A stretch of 64,000 bases of DNA from an uncultured Paracoccaceae bacterium (GTDB taxonomy: Bacteria > Pseudomonadota > Alphaproteobacteria > Rhodobacterales > Rhodobacteraceae). Numbering within the stretch: position 1 is the stretch's first letter; every line of letters begins with the position of its first letter. Where the stretch lies: NCBI GenBank assembly GCA_947488175.1, contig CANKYO010000010.1, positions 96,522 to 160,521 on the forward strand, in the 5' to 3' direction. Positions 24,977 through 33,373 of this stretch are shown here, piece after piece. The notes beneath the pieces are model-generated. The model worked only from the letters and a program-made list of their open reading frames with translations, did not search any database and had not been told where the DNA came from. Both the position numbers and the translations under genes were made by a program.

Positions 24977-25048
24977 TTTGCTCCCCTTGGGCCTGCCGGT
25001 TGTTGAAACGTCGCTCTTAACCTGCACTTGCTGTCTCACCCCCCACAA

Positions 25049-25520
25049 GGGGTGGGACGTGGACGCTTACTAGCGCCGTGTCATGCAGCGCCAGATGCCA
25101 TCCGCTTGGGAGGCCCTGTCAGACAGGCCAAGGAAACGGCCTGTTCTGCGCTGCCATCTGTTGTTGGTCCCCCTTCCCGCGTTTTTCCGGCGCTGAGGGG
25201 GGCCGGTGAACGATGACCCGTGCTGATTCAGGCTGGTGAACACCCAAAGGGCCGGAACGCAGAGGAGGACCGCGCTTGCGCGGTTGTGAGCCAGCGTGAA
25301 TCTGCTAAGGGAAATCGCCGGCCACCCGATGATGGGAAAACAAGCGCAGCCGCCTTTCATGGCGGCGAAGCAACAATCAAAATTCGTCAGATTTGCTAGA
25401 GCGTCAGCGGAGGCAGATCTGTCTAAACCTCCGATGCGATCCTTACCTCAAGCAAGGATCTCCACTGAACCTTTGATGCCATTCTATATGATGCGGGGGA
25501 CGCCTGTGGGCTAAGACATG
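25049..25520. other. non-coding gap with hairpins
   Basis: No convincing CDS. Hairpins are seen at 25035-25056 (CTCACCCC/GGGGTGGG, leader of the 177-aa gene), near 25264-25280 (ACCGCG/CGCGGT) and near 25351-25368 (GCCGCC/GGCGGC). They may be structured leader RNA or binding sites. Confidence 0.4.
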
Positions 25521-25550
25521 GAAAATGGACGGCCCCTTGCAGGACCGTCC
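25521..25550 (-). terminator. terminator after the DUF2493 gene
   Basis: GGACGG (25527-25532) and CCGTCC (25545-25550) form a stem. On the minus strand it is followed by ATTTTC and lies 10 bases past the gene stop. Plus-strand flank GTTGTTTT could make it work both ways. Confidence 0.6.
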
Positions 25551-25560
25551 GTTGTTTTGA

Positions 25561-26448
25561 TCACTCGGCGTTGAACTGGCCAACCTTGATCCCTTTCGCT
25601 TCGGCCTTTTGACCCAGGCTCATCGCAACGCCATTGCCCCCGAAGATCAGGACGCCAATCGGCTTTGCGGCGATGATCGCATCATTGGCCTTGAATGGGG
25701 CCGCTTTGCCGTGACCCGCCCAGTTTGGCCGAAACAGGACCTGGCGGACCTTGTTGTTGCGGGCCCATGTGGCTGCAATGCGCTCTACACCTTTGCCATG
25801 ACCTTTATGGCAAAGAACCATGTCCGGGTATTTCGCGAATGTCTGGTCGAGAATGCGGTAGATTTCGCGGCAGTCTTTTGCGTCTGCATCGCCGGTGATG
25901 GCAATCTTCGGTCCTTCCACCTTGTTGCGCTCGGCCTGTTCGCGGTCGTGCCGGTTGAGAAGCTCTTTCGCCTCAAAAACCGCACCCGTTGCCTGCGCAT
26001 CTTTTGTCGTGCGGCTGCCTGTGACGGGCGTATAGGCTTGCCCGGTCTCGATTTCGTAGCACTGTGCGGCCTTTTCAGCCATGATCTTCAGCGCTTCGGC
26101 TTTCTCCCAAAGGGTCTCGAAGCGGCTGGATGTCTTTTCCAGTTCCATTTCCGCGACCTCGGAGCCATCCTGCGCTTCGATCAGGCCTTGGATCTGGCGC
26201 TTATGCTTGTCGGCCTGTCCTGCCAGTGCCGTTGCCCGGCGCTGCAGCATCGTGGCCAATGCGTGAGCCAATGGTTCGATTTCAGATGCAAGACCTGTGC
26301 CCTGCAGCCCGCCGATCAGTGTCTCGAAGGTTTCCAGCACGATCTGGTCGCGCAGCTCGTCATCATTCGGGATGATCAGGTCGTCTGTGCCGTTCTCGGT
26401 CAGGCCAAAGAGTTCAATGGCGTCATATGTCGTTGTTTGGTCAAGCAT
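25561..26448 (-). CDS. DUF2493 (SLOG/YpsA-related) plasmid protein
   Basis: A 295-residue protein. The N-terminal half is helical (IVLETFETLIGGLQG, LAHALATMLQRRATAL, then a coiled coil KTSSRFETLWEKAEALK). The C-terminal domain is DUF2493: KIAITGDADAKDCREIYRIL, VLCHKGHGKGVERIAATWA, LFRPNW and IAAKPIGVLIFGGNG, a Rossmann-like SLOG fold that binds nucleotides. The family is common on alphaproteobacterial plasmids and phages, and some SLOG proteins act as nucleotide sensors in conflict systems. It has a long untranslated region upstream and a terminator downstream. Confidence 0.88.
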   Translation of the reverse strand: MLDQTTTYDAIELFGLTENGTDDLIIPNDDELRDQIVLETFETLIGGLQGTGLASEIEPLAHALATMLQRRATALAGQADKHKRQIQGLIEAQDGSEVAEMELEKTSSRFETLWEKAEALKIMAEKAAQCYEIETGQAYTPVTGSRTTKDAQATGAVFEAKELLNRHDREQAERNKVEGPKIAITGDADAKDCREIYRILDQTFAKYPDMVLCHKGHGKGVERIAATWARNNKVRQVLFRPNWAGHGKAAPFKANDAIIAAKPIGVLIFGGNGVAMSLGQKAEAKGIKVGQFNAE

Positions 26449-27146
26449 CTCAATTTCTCCTATGGATGTCTCGCCTCCACAGAATGCGGGGCATGTCCGG
26501 TGACCCCTTCTAAAGTGGTCCGGGTCAAGGACGCCGTAGGCGCCAGCTTGCTGGGCCCGGTATTTTCAGAGTGCTAGTTTTCAACATGCACGCGCTTACC
26601 GATTGGCGCGATCCTGGCCACACCCCCTTCCCTCGCCGAAAATACCGTGATCCTTGAGGCGGGCCGCTTTCGGAGCCAATCCGGAGGATATGCTTCCGCC
26701 TTCAGTAGGAGGAGGAATACGTGAGGCAGACGATACCGGCGCAGGCAAAGGCTGTGCTGCTGCGCAGCGCCGATGACGGAGTGTAGGAATGCCTCATCGT
26801 AGCTTGCGAAGATGATGGCTGACGGAATGCAGTCTTTGGCCAAGCGGCAGATCAGACTGCTCGTGCCGCAATCGGATGCCGGGCCACCCCACGCTACATC
26901 CACACGACTGTGTGAGCGCGCAAGGCGCGCTTCAGACTTTCGACATACACAGCCGAGGAAGGCTGGCCGCAAGGCTTTGCAACGCTTGCGTTGGATTGCA
27001 ACCGACGATGAACGCGCCCGGCGAAGGGATCGTTACCCCTTGTGGGCCGAGACACCTCTGGTGGCTCGGGTGGAGCGCAGCAGAACTAGAGCCCGGTCAG
27101 CTTCAGCTGATAGCCCCAGATAGCTGTTGTCACTCAACTCATCAGT
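26449..27146. other. long untranslated region upstream of the DUF2493 gene
   Basis: About 700 bases with no convincing gene, although frames up to 132 codons stay open because the DNA is GC-rich. A purine-rich string with the ACAAGGGGTAACGATCCCTTCGCC pattern near 27016-27041 and inverted GC segments suggests structured RNA or a replication/strand-initiation site. The promoter of the DUF2493 gene should be at its left end. Confidence 0.4.
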
Positions 27147-27161
27147 GTGCAAATTGCCGGA

Positions 27162-27896
27162 ATGCAGGAGTTCTCTGACTACATTGTGTATGTTGACGAA
27201 AGTGGTGATCACAGTCTGACGTCGATCGATCCACAATATCCCATTTTTGCGTTATCTTTGTGCATCGTTGCCAAGTCTGAGTACGTTGCTTCTGTTGTTC
27301 CTGCTCTGCAAGCGTTCAAGTTCAAATACTGGGGCCATGACAGCGTTGTCCTACATGAGCACGAGATCAGGAAGGAGAAAGGAGACTTTGGTTTCTTGCG
27401 AACAAACGCCAAGCTCCGCCATGATTTCATGGAAGATCTGTCAGTGTTGATGACCTCTGTGCCTTTTGAGATCATCGGTTGTGTAATCGATAAACAGAAG
27501 CACCTCGATAAGTACGGCCAAGGTGCCTGGAATCCTTATGAAGTCGCGTTGAAGATGGCTTTGGAGAGGCTTTTGTTGTTCTTGCGCGAAAATTGCACGA
27601 TGGGGCGAAAAGTACATGTCATCTTTGAGTGCCGCGGATCTCGCGAAGATGCCGATCTGGAGCTAGCATTCCATCGCACGGTTACTGGACACTACAACTG
27701 GGGTTGGATCAAACGCGACTTTTCGGAATTTGAGTTTTCGCCTCGTTTTGTGAAGATAGGCGCGAACTCGACAGGATTGCAATTGGCGGATCTGACGGCT
27801 CGTCCACTTGGCCTCAGTGTATTGCGCCCTGGGCAAGAAAATAGGGCATTTGATGTGATTTCGCCAAAGCTGCGTTACTTCAAGACGTTCCCCTGA
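27162..27896 (+). CDS. DUF3800 protein
   Basis: A 244-residue protein beginning at ATG 27162. DUF3800 hallmarks are visible: YVDESGDH near the N-terminus, ALSLCIVAKSEY, VVLHEHEIRKEKGDFGFL, and GLQLADLTARPL near the C-terminus. The acidic residues (Asp in YVDESG, Glu in HEHEIRK, Asp in QLADL) fit an RNase H-like metal site. Family members are found in mobile and defence-linked loci with no proven function. It is the only plus-strand gene in this block and lies next to a long untranslated region. Confidence 0.85.
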   Translation: MQEFSDYIVYVDESGDHSLTSIDPQYPIFALSLCIVAKSEYVASVVPALQAFKFKYWGHDSVVLHEHEIRKEKGDFGFLRTNAKLRHDFMEDLSVLMTSVPFEIIGCVIDKQKHLDKYGQGAWNPYEVALKMALERLLLFLRENCTMGRKVHVIFECRGSREDADLELAFHRTVTGHYNWGWIKRDFSEFEFSPRFVKIGANSTGLQLADLTARPLGLSVLRPGQENRAFDVISPKLRYFKTFP

Positions 27897-28018
27897 AAAG
27901 CAAAAAGGCTCCGGAAATCCAGAACCTCTATGCCGACCGGGAAAAGCCCAATCCATGTCGTGTATATACGCAGAATGCTAAGAAATTACAACCATTATGG
28001 TGACCAATGTGGGCACAA

Positions 28019-28354
28019 TCACTTGTTGCAGTCGATCCATTTGGACATGAGGCCTTTGTCGCGAAAGCACTCATGAGGAACTTCGCTGCGCTTGTAGCGT
28101 GCGATCCGCTCAGCAAACTGGACCTGTCTGGACGATGGATAATTGTCAAACTGCCCTTTACATGGGCGGGAGATCGTTTGTGCGTCAATCCAGTCAGACA
28201 GGCTGCGGCGGTCTTGCTGCACTTCCCATGGCAGCACTATGCCAATCTTCTGCGACAGGAACCTCGCATACTTCAGCTGTTTTTCCGTCGCGGGCAGCTG
28301 ATGATAGTCGTTTGACTGTATGCGTTCTTGGCGTTGACCATGTGAATCCTGCAT
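28019..28354 (-). CDS. unknown protein with two tandem helical repeats
   Basis: A 111-residue soluble protein. ATG 28354 has GGAGG 5 bases upstream and is chosen over earlier ATGs at 28366-28387. Two related segments follow each other: PATEKQLKYARFLSQ...RSLSDWIDAQ and PSSRQVQFAERIARY...GLMSKWIDCNK, each about 40 residues with the pattern P-x-x-(R/K)-Q-(L/V)-x-(Y/F)-A and ending in a WID. They look like three-helix modules of nucleic-acid-binding type. I recall similar proteins on related plasmids but no family name. Confidence 0.7.
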   Translation of the reverse strand: MQDSHGQRQERIQSNDYHQLPATEKQLKYARFLSQKIGIVLPWEVQQDRRSLSDWIDAQTISRPCKGQFDNYPSSRQVQFAERIARYKRSEVPHECFRDKGLMSKWIDCNK

Positions 28355-28551
28355 CTCACCCTCCATCATGAAAGGTATATAGAACAAATAGTGAACAAAA
28401 TTAATTTTTCACTGCAAGTGCGTTCCTGCCGATGTAGAAACCACTAGTTTCAGACCGCAACGCGGTCTTCGGATGCCTTTATGGCTCCCGGTGCTTTATC
28501 GAGGCACTTCCCGGCGTTTGTGCTGTTTGATGATGCTGGCCACGGGCAAAC

Positions 28552-28574
28552 GGGGAAGGCTTTCGGCCTTCCCC
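28552..28574 (-). terminator. terminator after the 64-aa gene
   Basis: GGGGAAGGC/GCCTTCCCC, 9-bp stem with a 5-base loop (tttcg on the plus strand), 14 bases past the stop of the minus-strand gene. The minus-strand tail is GTTTG. Confidence 0.65.
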
Positions 28575-28587
28575 TTTGGAGCGACGG

Positions 28588-28782
28588 TTATTCCTGGTCA
28601 CCGTCGCGCTCCTTGGGCGGGAAGATGACCATTTTGCCGTTGGTTGGTGTTGCGAAGAGTTCGATGGTCATGATGGCTTTGGAGTCTTCCTTTGCGGGGA
28701 ATGCCACCCCGACCCGGTTGAAGCGTGTGACGCCATCGTTGCCTTCGACTGGTGTGGTGACGTTGTAGAATGTTTTAGACAT
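28588..28782 (-). CDS. 64-aa conserved plasmid protein, unknown
   Basis: ATG 28782 with AAAGGAA upstream, giving a 64-residue beta-rich protein: SKTFYNVTTPVEGNDGVTRF, VGVAFPAKEDSKAIMTIELF, and NGKMVIFPP. This type occurs beside ArdC-like genes on roseobacter plasmids as far as I recall, but has no established function. It has a leader of about 460 bases upstream and its own terminator. Confidence 0.75.
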   Translation of the reverse strand: MSKTFYNVTTPVEGNDGVTRFNRVGVAFPAKEDSKAIMTIELFATPTNGKMVIFPPKERDGDQE

Positions 28783-29246
28783 ATCGTGTTCCTTTCGTTT
28801 TCGATGCAAATCTTCTGCGGCCCCGCTTGCGGCCGGATGTCAGGCGCAACTTTGTCTCGCGAGGAATGGGCGCGCAGCGCACAGGGGAAAGTTGTGCTTG
28901 AAGGCACACGCGTGCCGGCATCCGGTCCAGGGGCCGGATCTTGCATCTTCCAGAAAACGAAAGGGATGCGATCTTTCCTATCGGCTTCGACGTCACCTCT
29001 TTCGATGGCTCGTCGGCATGGCCTCAACAGGTCTGGACGTGGTTCGCTCAAACGGTTTCCAAAGCCATCATGACGGTCTTGTCCGTAATGCTGGACGTTG
29101 GCTGGTTCAATCGAAGAGCCCAAGCTGCTCTGCTGGGCGGGATTGAGCGGTGGTCCCAAGGCCTTTGCGCCTCTTGGCACGTTCTGCACTTTGACCTGCG
29201 TCACGTACAGCTAGCCTTTGCGCCGCGGCTTCGTTGAGGATGCTGA
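28783..29246. other. non-coding gap
   Basis: About 460 bases between the ArdC gene stop and the 64-aa gene. No CDS is supported; open frames here are weak. The start carries the ribosome site of the 64-aa gene and there are GC-rich inverted segments (for example CCGGTCC and GGGCCGG near 28922-28938) that may be a leader structure. Confidence 0.4.
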
Positions 29247-30143
29247 TCAAGCCACCGCGCTTGCGCGTGTTGCTCTCTTTGCAACCAGCTCATTGATGTA
29301 ATCGACGGCTTTTTGCGCTTCGGCGGCAGCCTTGAAGATAAGGTCTTTGTCGTTCTTGAGGGCGCGCAGCCAGCCCTCGATGTAGGCGGCAGTTTGGGCA
29401 AAGTCGGGTGTCACCCCAAGCTGCACGGCCAGGAACGCGGCACCGATCTCGGCGACCAATTCGTCAAAGGCGTACTCTCGTTTGGTGCTATGGATTTTCT
29501 GCGTATTGAGCCGCTTTGGGCCACAAACCCAATGCGTTGTTTCATGTCCGAGCACCCCATAGTACCGGGACGCGTCGTAAAACGTTGCAATCGGCGGCAT
29601 ATGAATAAGATCTTTCATCGGATGGAAATATGCCCGTGGTTCGTCTGTCGTGATGATGTTTGCACCGGTGTCTGCAAAGAAAGCGCCGAGCTCTGGATCA
29701 GCTTTTGTGCCGAGATCGCGGGGCGGCGCGGGGCGCTGGTAGTATTCCTCGGGCAGATCATCGATTTGATCGGCGTTGAAGACGTTGTTAACCTTCGCAA
29801 AGCGGCTCTGGCGGGTTTCGACCTCTCCGCTGTCTGTGTCCTCCTGCTCCCGCTGGTATGTGCCATAATAGACTGATCGTGTGGCCTTTTCGCCTTTGCG
29901 GACACATCCGCCCAGTGCGAGGGCCTGTCGGTAGGTCATCCAACGTGCCGAATGAAAGTTGCTGATGGATGCGGATGCCCAAAGCATCAGGATGTTCACG
30001 CCCCGGTACTGTTCTCCATTGTGGCGTTTTGGGAATGCGACGGCTGCGGCGTCGCCTGTCCAGGGCTTTCGCCATGGTGGGGTCCCTTCTTCGATCTGCT
30101 TGATGATAGTGTTAGTGACGTGCGCTTTGATATCGATTTTCAT
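29247..30143 (-). CDS. ardC: ArdC-like anti-restriction protein (zincin-like)
   Basis: A 298-residue protein: an N-terminal ssDNA-binding domain (KIDIKAHVTNTIIKQIEEG, TPPWRKPW, then a RGVNILMLW stretch) and a C-terminal zincin domain with GVLGHETTHW (His200, Glu201, His204) and ELVAEIGAAFL carrying a further ligand (about Glu228). ArdC proteins bind single-stranded DNA during conjugal entry and protect the plasmid from host restriction. ATG 30143 has GAAAGGA 8 bases upstream. It is transcribed on its own, downstream of a terminator. Confidence 0.92.
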   Translation of the reverse strand: MKIDIKAHVTNTIIKQIEEGTPPWRKPWTGDAAAVAFPKRHNGEQYRGVNILMLWASASISNFHSARWMTYRQALALGGCVRKGEKATRSVYYGTYQREQEDTDSGEVETRQSRFAKVNNVFNADQIDDLPEEYYQRPAPPRDLGTKADPELGAFFADTGANIITTDEPRAYFHPMKDLIHMPPIATFYDASRYYGVLGHETTHWVCGPKRLNTQKIHSTKREYAFDELVAEIGAAFLAVQLGVTPDFAQTAAYIEGWLRALKNDKDLIFKAAAEAQKAVDYINELVAKRATRASAVA

Positions 30144-30165
30144 CGGATCGTCCTTTCGGTTGCAA

Positions 30166-30197
30166 AAAAGGCGTCACGCGGATGCGCAACGCCTTTT
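30166..30197 (-). terminator. terminator between the 214-aa gene and ardC
   Basis: AAAAGGCGT/ACGCCTTTT, a 9-bp stem (30166-30174 with 30189-30197) with an inner CGC/GCG stem, followed on the minus strand by TTTTTT. Confidence 0.8.
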
Positions 30198-30228
30198 GGG
30201 GACTTGGGGTTCTTTTCTACGGGTGAGT

Positions 30229-30873
30229 TTAACCGAAGCGGCGGCCGCTCACCGTGAATGTGTATTCATTGGCAATGATGGCGGCCGCGATTTCGCTCTC
30301 CGAGGTGATGTGCTCATGTTCGGCTTCGAGCTGCGTGTAGAGCCATCGGGCAAGGTCACGCATTGCGCCTGCCACCGCGGTTTCCGCGTCTTCGGTGGGC
30401 GGCTGACCGATCGAGCTGTCGCGCTCTACGGTGATGACCATGGCGTGTGCATGGCAATACCGCCCCTGATGGGCGATGTCGCCTGTGAGCTGATAGATGT
30501 TGCGACGTTGGACGTCCTGCAGGCGGTCAGCGATGTCATGAAGGACGCGATCTTGCGGCGCATGTGCCCTGATGGCAAGGCTTCCACCACGGGCATAGCG
30601 CCATGTCGCCTCAAAACACGCACCGTCACCTTGGTTCCAAAACCCAGTGAACCAAACGCAAGGTTCGTGATACTGCCTTTGACTGGTTGGGTTCCTGAGG
30701 CGTGTCTTGAGATGAATGCCGATGCAATCGCAAATCATCGCAAAGTCTTCATAGACGGCCTGCCACCACCCGTCGTGTGGGCCGAGTGCGCGATACCAAT
30801 CCTTTGCAGCGTCCTGTGCAGCCTTAGAGAGTTCTTCATAGGTGTAGACGATGGTTTCTATGACCTCAGGCAT
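30229..30873 (-). CDS. conserved plasmid protein, unknown
   Basis: ATG 30873 overlaps the previous stop by 8 bases and gives a 214-residue protein starting PEVIETIVYTYEELSKAAQDAAKDWY. That opening, an aromatic-rich middle (CVWFTGFWNQGDGACFEATWRYA) and a tail rich in Glu/His are recurrent in alphaproteobacterial plasmid proteins. Some databases label such proteins as antitoxin, which I cannot support. The gene is last in a run with 128-aa, 93-aa and 56-aa genes. Confidence 0.75.
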   Translation of the reverse strand: MPEVIETIVYTYEELSKAAQDAAKDWYRALGPHDGWWQAVYEDFAMICDCIGIHLKTRLRNPTSQRQYHEPCVWFTGFWNQGDGACFEATWRYARGGSLAIRAHAPQDRVLHDIADRLQDVQRRNIYQLTGDIAHQGRYCHAHAMVITVERDSSIGQPPTEDAETAVAGAMRDLARWLYTQLEAEHEHITSESEIAAAIIANEYTFTVSGRRFG

Positions 30874-31252
30874 CGTCGCTCTCCTCGTTGTCAGGCCATG
30901 CAGGCCATGCTTCCGCAGCTTCGACGGCGCGTTGAATGCTGCCATCGTCATCGTTGAAGATACCTTGCATCTGGTAGACCTGATGCAGGAGATCAGCGAG
31001 TTGGGCCTTTGCTAATTTTGTCAGTTCAGCAATGGCATTTGTGTCATCTATCTCGTGTTTCACGATCCAGAGGGCGTCGTCGAAATCGCCAAGCGCTTTA
31101 TAGGCGTCGCGCCAGTTGTCAGGGCACGGTTCTGGTCCTGTCCAGTATTCGGCACACCATGCGAGTGCTGCTGCATCCGCAGCGGCCTCAGTTGTGAATG
31201 GGCGTGCTCTGATGCCGTTGCTGTCATCGGTGATGATGATCCAGATGTTCAT
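30866..31252 (-). CDS. 128-aa acidic unknown protein
   Basis: A small soluble protein starting at ATG 31252. It is Trp- and Asp/Glu-rich (EYWTGPEPCPDNWRDAYKALG, LWIVKHEIDDTNAIAEL) with an acidic tail (WPDNEESDDA). It overlaps the genes on both sides by a few bases, so the operon is tightly packed. No family recognised. Confidence 0.65.
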   Translation of the reverse strand: MNIWIIITDDSNGIRARPFTTEAAADAAALAWCAEYWTGPEPCPDNWRDAYKALGDFDDALWIVKHEIDDTNAIAELTKLAKAQLADLLHQVYQMQGIFNDDDGSIQRAVEAAEAWPAWPDNEESDDA

Positions 31253-31530
31253 GATCTCTCTCCTTGATCAGTTTCTGAATCCTCCAAAGCTGTCTTTTTC
31301 TTTTGTCGCGCGGCGTCTTCTCGCTCTGCGACGTAGATCCGGTACGCGCTCCTGTCCCAGAGCCCAAAAGCGAGGTTTTCTTGATCGGCCAAGTGCCGCA
31401 GGTCGCAAAGGACAAACATCATGGCGTCACCTGGGCTCTCTGCGTCGGGATAGGCCCGCTCCAAGAGTTCGTTCATCTGATCACACTGCCATCGGGTGTC
31501 TGGGCGTGGTTCCGTATTGCCGTATGTCAC
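31249..31530 (-). CDS. 93-aa unknown protein with GTG start
   Basis: GTG at 31530 follows the stop of the 56-aa gene by three bases. The product is helical: RWQCDQMNELLERAYPDAESPGDAMMFVL, shown in parts as RWQCDQMNELLERAYPD and ESPGDAMMFVLCDL, with a charged tail AARQKKKTALEDSETDQ. Overlap with the next gene is 4 bases. Function unknown. Confidence 0.6.
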   Translation of the reverse strand: MTYGNTEPRPDTRWQCDQMNELLERAYPDAESPGDAMMFVLCDLRHLADQENLAFGLWDRSAYRIYVAEREDAARQKKKTALEDSETDQGERS

Positions 31531-31533
31531 GGC

Positions 31534-31704
31534 CTATGACTGGACGTGTTGGATTGTAAGGCCCCTGAGCTGGACGGTATTGTTGCTGTCTGCACCCAGG
31601 AGCCTGACGACATCGTCATGGATCATGTCAGACTGGGCAGACAGCGATGCATCTGCAGGGCAATCGTAGATCAGCTGCACTGTGGCGGTGACGTCTTCGC
31701 GCAT
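31534..31704 (-). CDS. 56-aa unknown protein
   Basis: Read on the minus strand: ATG 31704 with AGGAG nine bases upstream (AGGAGAAAAACC) and stop TAG at 31534. The protein begins REDVTATVQLIYDCPADASL and ends LRGLTIQHVQS. It is beta-like and probably cytosolic. The good ribosome site and tight spacing to the 93-aa gene make it likely real. Confidence 0.6.
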   Translation of the reverse strand: MREDVTATVQLIYDCPADASLSAQSDMIHDDVVRLLGADSNNTVQLRGLTIQHVQS

Positions 31705-31730
31705 GGTTTTTCTCCTGTGAAATGCGAAAC

Positions 31731-31757
31731 GCGCCGCTCTGCTCCTGCAGGCGGCGC
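31731..31757 (-). terminator. hairpin between the DUF3768 gene and the 56-aa gene
   Basis: GCGCCGC/GCGGCGC, a 7-bp stem with a 13-base loop, 30 bases past the DUF3768 stop. The minus-strand tail GTTTCGCATTT has some U-richness. It could be a terminator or attenuator. Confidence 0.5.
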
Positions 31758-31786
31758 TGTGTTGTTTCGTCGTTGGGATGTGCTGG

Positions 31787-32155
31787 TCAGTATTCTGACG
31801 GCAGCAATATGGTCATGACCCGCCGCGTTTGCGTTGGATCGTCTGGCTTTTCTGAACCCGCTTTGTAGCTTGGGTCGTACAAATCAATCTTGAACCAGAT
31901 CTTTGTGTCTTCGCCGTTCACGCTCACTGTAAATTCGCCGAAGTCATGCGCGCCGTATGGATCATTGTCTTGTGAGAAATCGTCAAACAAGATGATTGCT
32001 GAATGGATTTGCATCATGACCAGGGCATCGAAATCCGCCACTCCGGGCGTCATCATGATCCGCCCGGGCACGCGAGGTGATTGTCCAAAGCTGCGGCGGA
32101 ATTCGTCGTTCTGTCGGGCAATCTCGGCATGGTCGGTTTCTGGTATGGTTGTCAT
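31787..32155 (-). CDS. DUF3768 protein
   Basis: A 122-residue protein, ATG 32155, overlapping the previous gene stop as ATGA. DUF3768 pattern: ARQNDEFRRSFG, GRIMMTPGVADFDALV, FDDFSQDNDPYGAHDFGEF, WFKIDLYD and TRRVMTILLPSEY. Found on alphaproteobacterial plasmids and phages; function unknown. It is the second gene of a pair with the 107-aa gene. Confidence 0.85.
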   Translation of the reverse strand: MTTIPETDHAEIARQNDEFRRSFGQSPRVPGRIMMTPGVADFDALVMMQIHSAIILFDDFSQDNDPYGAHDFGEFTVSVNGEDTKIWFKIDLYDPSYKAGSEKPDDPTQTRRVMTILLPSEY

Positions 32156-32475
32156 TGCGTACCCCCCTGCCCGACCGCGTCGCACGGCTTTTTGCCAAAA
32201 CGCGGCCAGTTTCGGATGAACTTCAATCCTTCAACCACATCTTCAATCTCGGCGGGTTGACCGATCATGGCCTCCCATTTCCGCAAGAATGTATGGGCAT
32301 CACAATCCGCTTCCAGTGCAATCGTTTCGCCCGAAACGTCCCGGTACGAGTATGGTGCGATGTCGCTTTCCGTGATGCCGACGGCGCGCAATTCTGCCGG
32401 TGTGACCAGTAACCATCCGTGACTTGGGTCGCCAATGAAACTGAAGCGGGTGCGCGGGTTCTGCATATTTCCCAT
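32152..32475 (-). CDS. 107-aa unknown protein
   Basis: ATG 32475 has AAAGGAG upstream (frame opens earlier at 32526 but the extra part lies over a terminator). The sequence (FSFIGDPSHGWLLVTPAEL, DIAPYSYRD, TIALEADCDAHTFLRKWE) is a recurrent plasmid protein type with a GWL motif and an acidic Asp/Cys region. Function unknown; it precedes the DUF3768 gene with a 4-base overlap. Confidence 0.75.
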   Translation of the reverse strand: MGNMQNPRTRFSFIGDPSHGWLLVTPAELRAVGITESDIAPYSYRDVSGETIALEADCDAHTFLRKWEAMIGQPAEIEDVVEGLKFIRNWPRFGKKPCDAVGQGGTQ

Positions 32476-32513
32476 TGGTCTCTCCTTTCGCATGGTGGTG
32501 GATGTGCCAATGG

Positions 32514-32542
32514 AAAAAGGCGCCATGCTTTCGCATGACGCC
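32514..32542 (-). terminator. terminator after the DUF736 gene
   Basis: GGCGcCATGC/GCATGaCGCC with a TTTC loop and one C:A mismatch, followed on the minus strand by TTTTT. Placed 54 bases past the DUF736 stop. Confidence 0.8.
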
Positions 32543-32595
32543 CTTGCTTTGGAGTCCGGTCAGGGAGGGAACTGGACCCCTGCCTTGCTTGTCGC

Positions 32596-33282
32596 CTATG
32601 CGGCCTCTGGCATCTGTTGCTCTGCCAATTTGATGATGTTGAACTGCCCAGGCTCCGCACCTTCGCTCTGCACGGCGTTCGCACGGTGCTGCGACCCCAA
32701 TGGGGCGTAGAATGACAGCGAGAAATAGGCGTTGCCGCGGTCCGAGACTGCCTTCCAGGCTGATCCGATCCGGATGACGTGACCCGATGGCGATGTCACC
32801 TCCATGCGGAAATCCGGGTGCTTCTCATCCTGCTTGTCTTCGACGGGGATCAGGACAACGTTCATCGAGAAATCGTAGCTTTCGATGATGCCAACCAACG
32901 CGCCGTCATCCGTCATCTCCAAGTTCCCACCAACCATGATGGGCGACGTTTCACCCCCTGCCAGGGGAACCACCGTAAACTCACCCTTGGGTGTTGTTTC
33001 GTTGCGCACGGCGTTCATACGCCATGTCTTGCCGTTACGGTCGGTCACGGTGATCGCGTAGTAGTCTTTGCCAGACGTAGTGCCGACTGCTTTCCACATC
33101 GACCCGACGCGCAATTGGTTGCCGCGCGGTGTGCGGGCCTCGATGTGATAGTCTGGGTGGTTGTCAGCCTTCTTGTATGCGTTCGGGGTGACCCGCAGGC
33201 CCGCGATGTCGAAGAGCAATGTTGCGATGCTGAGTGTGAAGTTTGGTGATTTTGCGATTGGTTTCAGTGTTCCGGTGATCAT
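32596..33282 (-). CDS. tandem DUF736 protein
   Basis: ATG 33282 (AAGGAAG upstream), 228 residues. Two DUF736-like modules are visible: one with PDYHIEARTPRGNQLRVGSMWKAVG...YYAITV, the other PDFRMEVTSPSGHVIRIGSAWKAVS...YFSLSF, given here as the shared P-D-(Y/F) start, R-(V/I)-G-(S)-x-WKAV core and aromatic end. An N-terminal part (ITGTLKPIAKSPNFTLSIATLLFDIAG) opens like the family. DUF736 is a small beta protein near replication and conjugation genes on alphaproteobacterial plasmids; function unknown. A double copy is unusual since most are about 100 residues. Confidence 0.85.
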   Translation of the reverse strand: MITGTLKPIAKSPNFTLSIATLLFDIAGLRVTPNAYKKADNHPDYHIEARTPRGNQLRVGSMWKAVGTTSGKDYYAITVTDRNGKTWRMNAVRNETTPKGEFTVVPLAGGETSPIMVGGNLEMTDDGALVGIIESYDFSMNVVLIPVEDKQDEKHPDFRMEVTSPSGHVIRIGSAWKAVSDRGNAYFSLSFYAPLGSQHRANAVQSEGAEPGQFNIIKLAEQQMPEAA

Positions 33283-33373
33283 TTTGGCTTCCTTCGGTTT
33301 GAGGTTACAGCCCAGCATGTGTTGCTGGATCTCTTTTCCGATCCCGTGGGATCGCCCTCGGCGAAGCCGCCTT

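Noticed and set aside
26574..26972. 132-codon minus-strand ORF
   Set aside because: No motif, odd composition, no ribosome site; GC-rich DNA keeps frames open.
28668..29204. 178-codon minus-strand ORF
   Set aside because: Overlaps the better-supported 64-aa gene and a structured leader; composition not protein-like.
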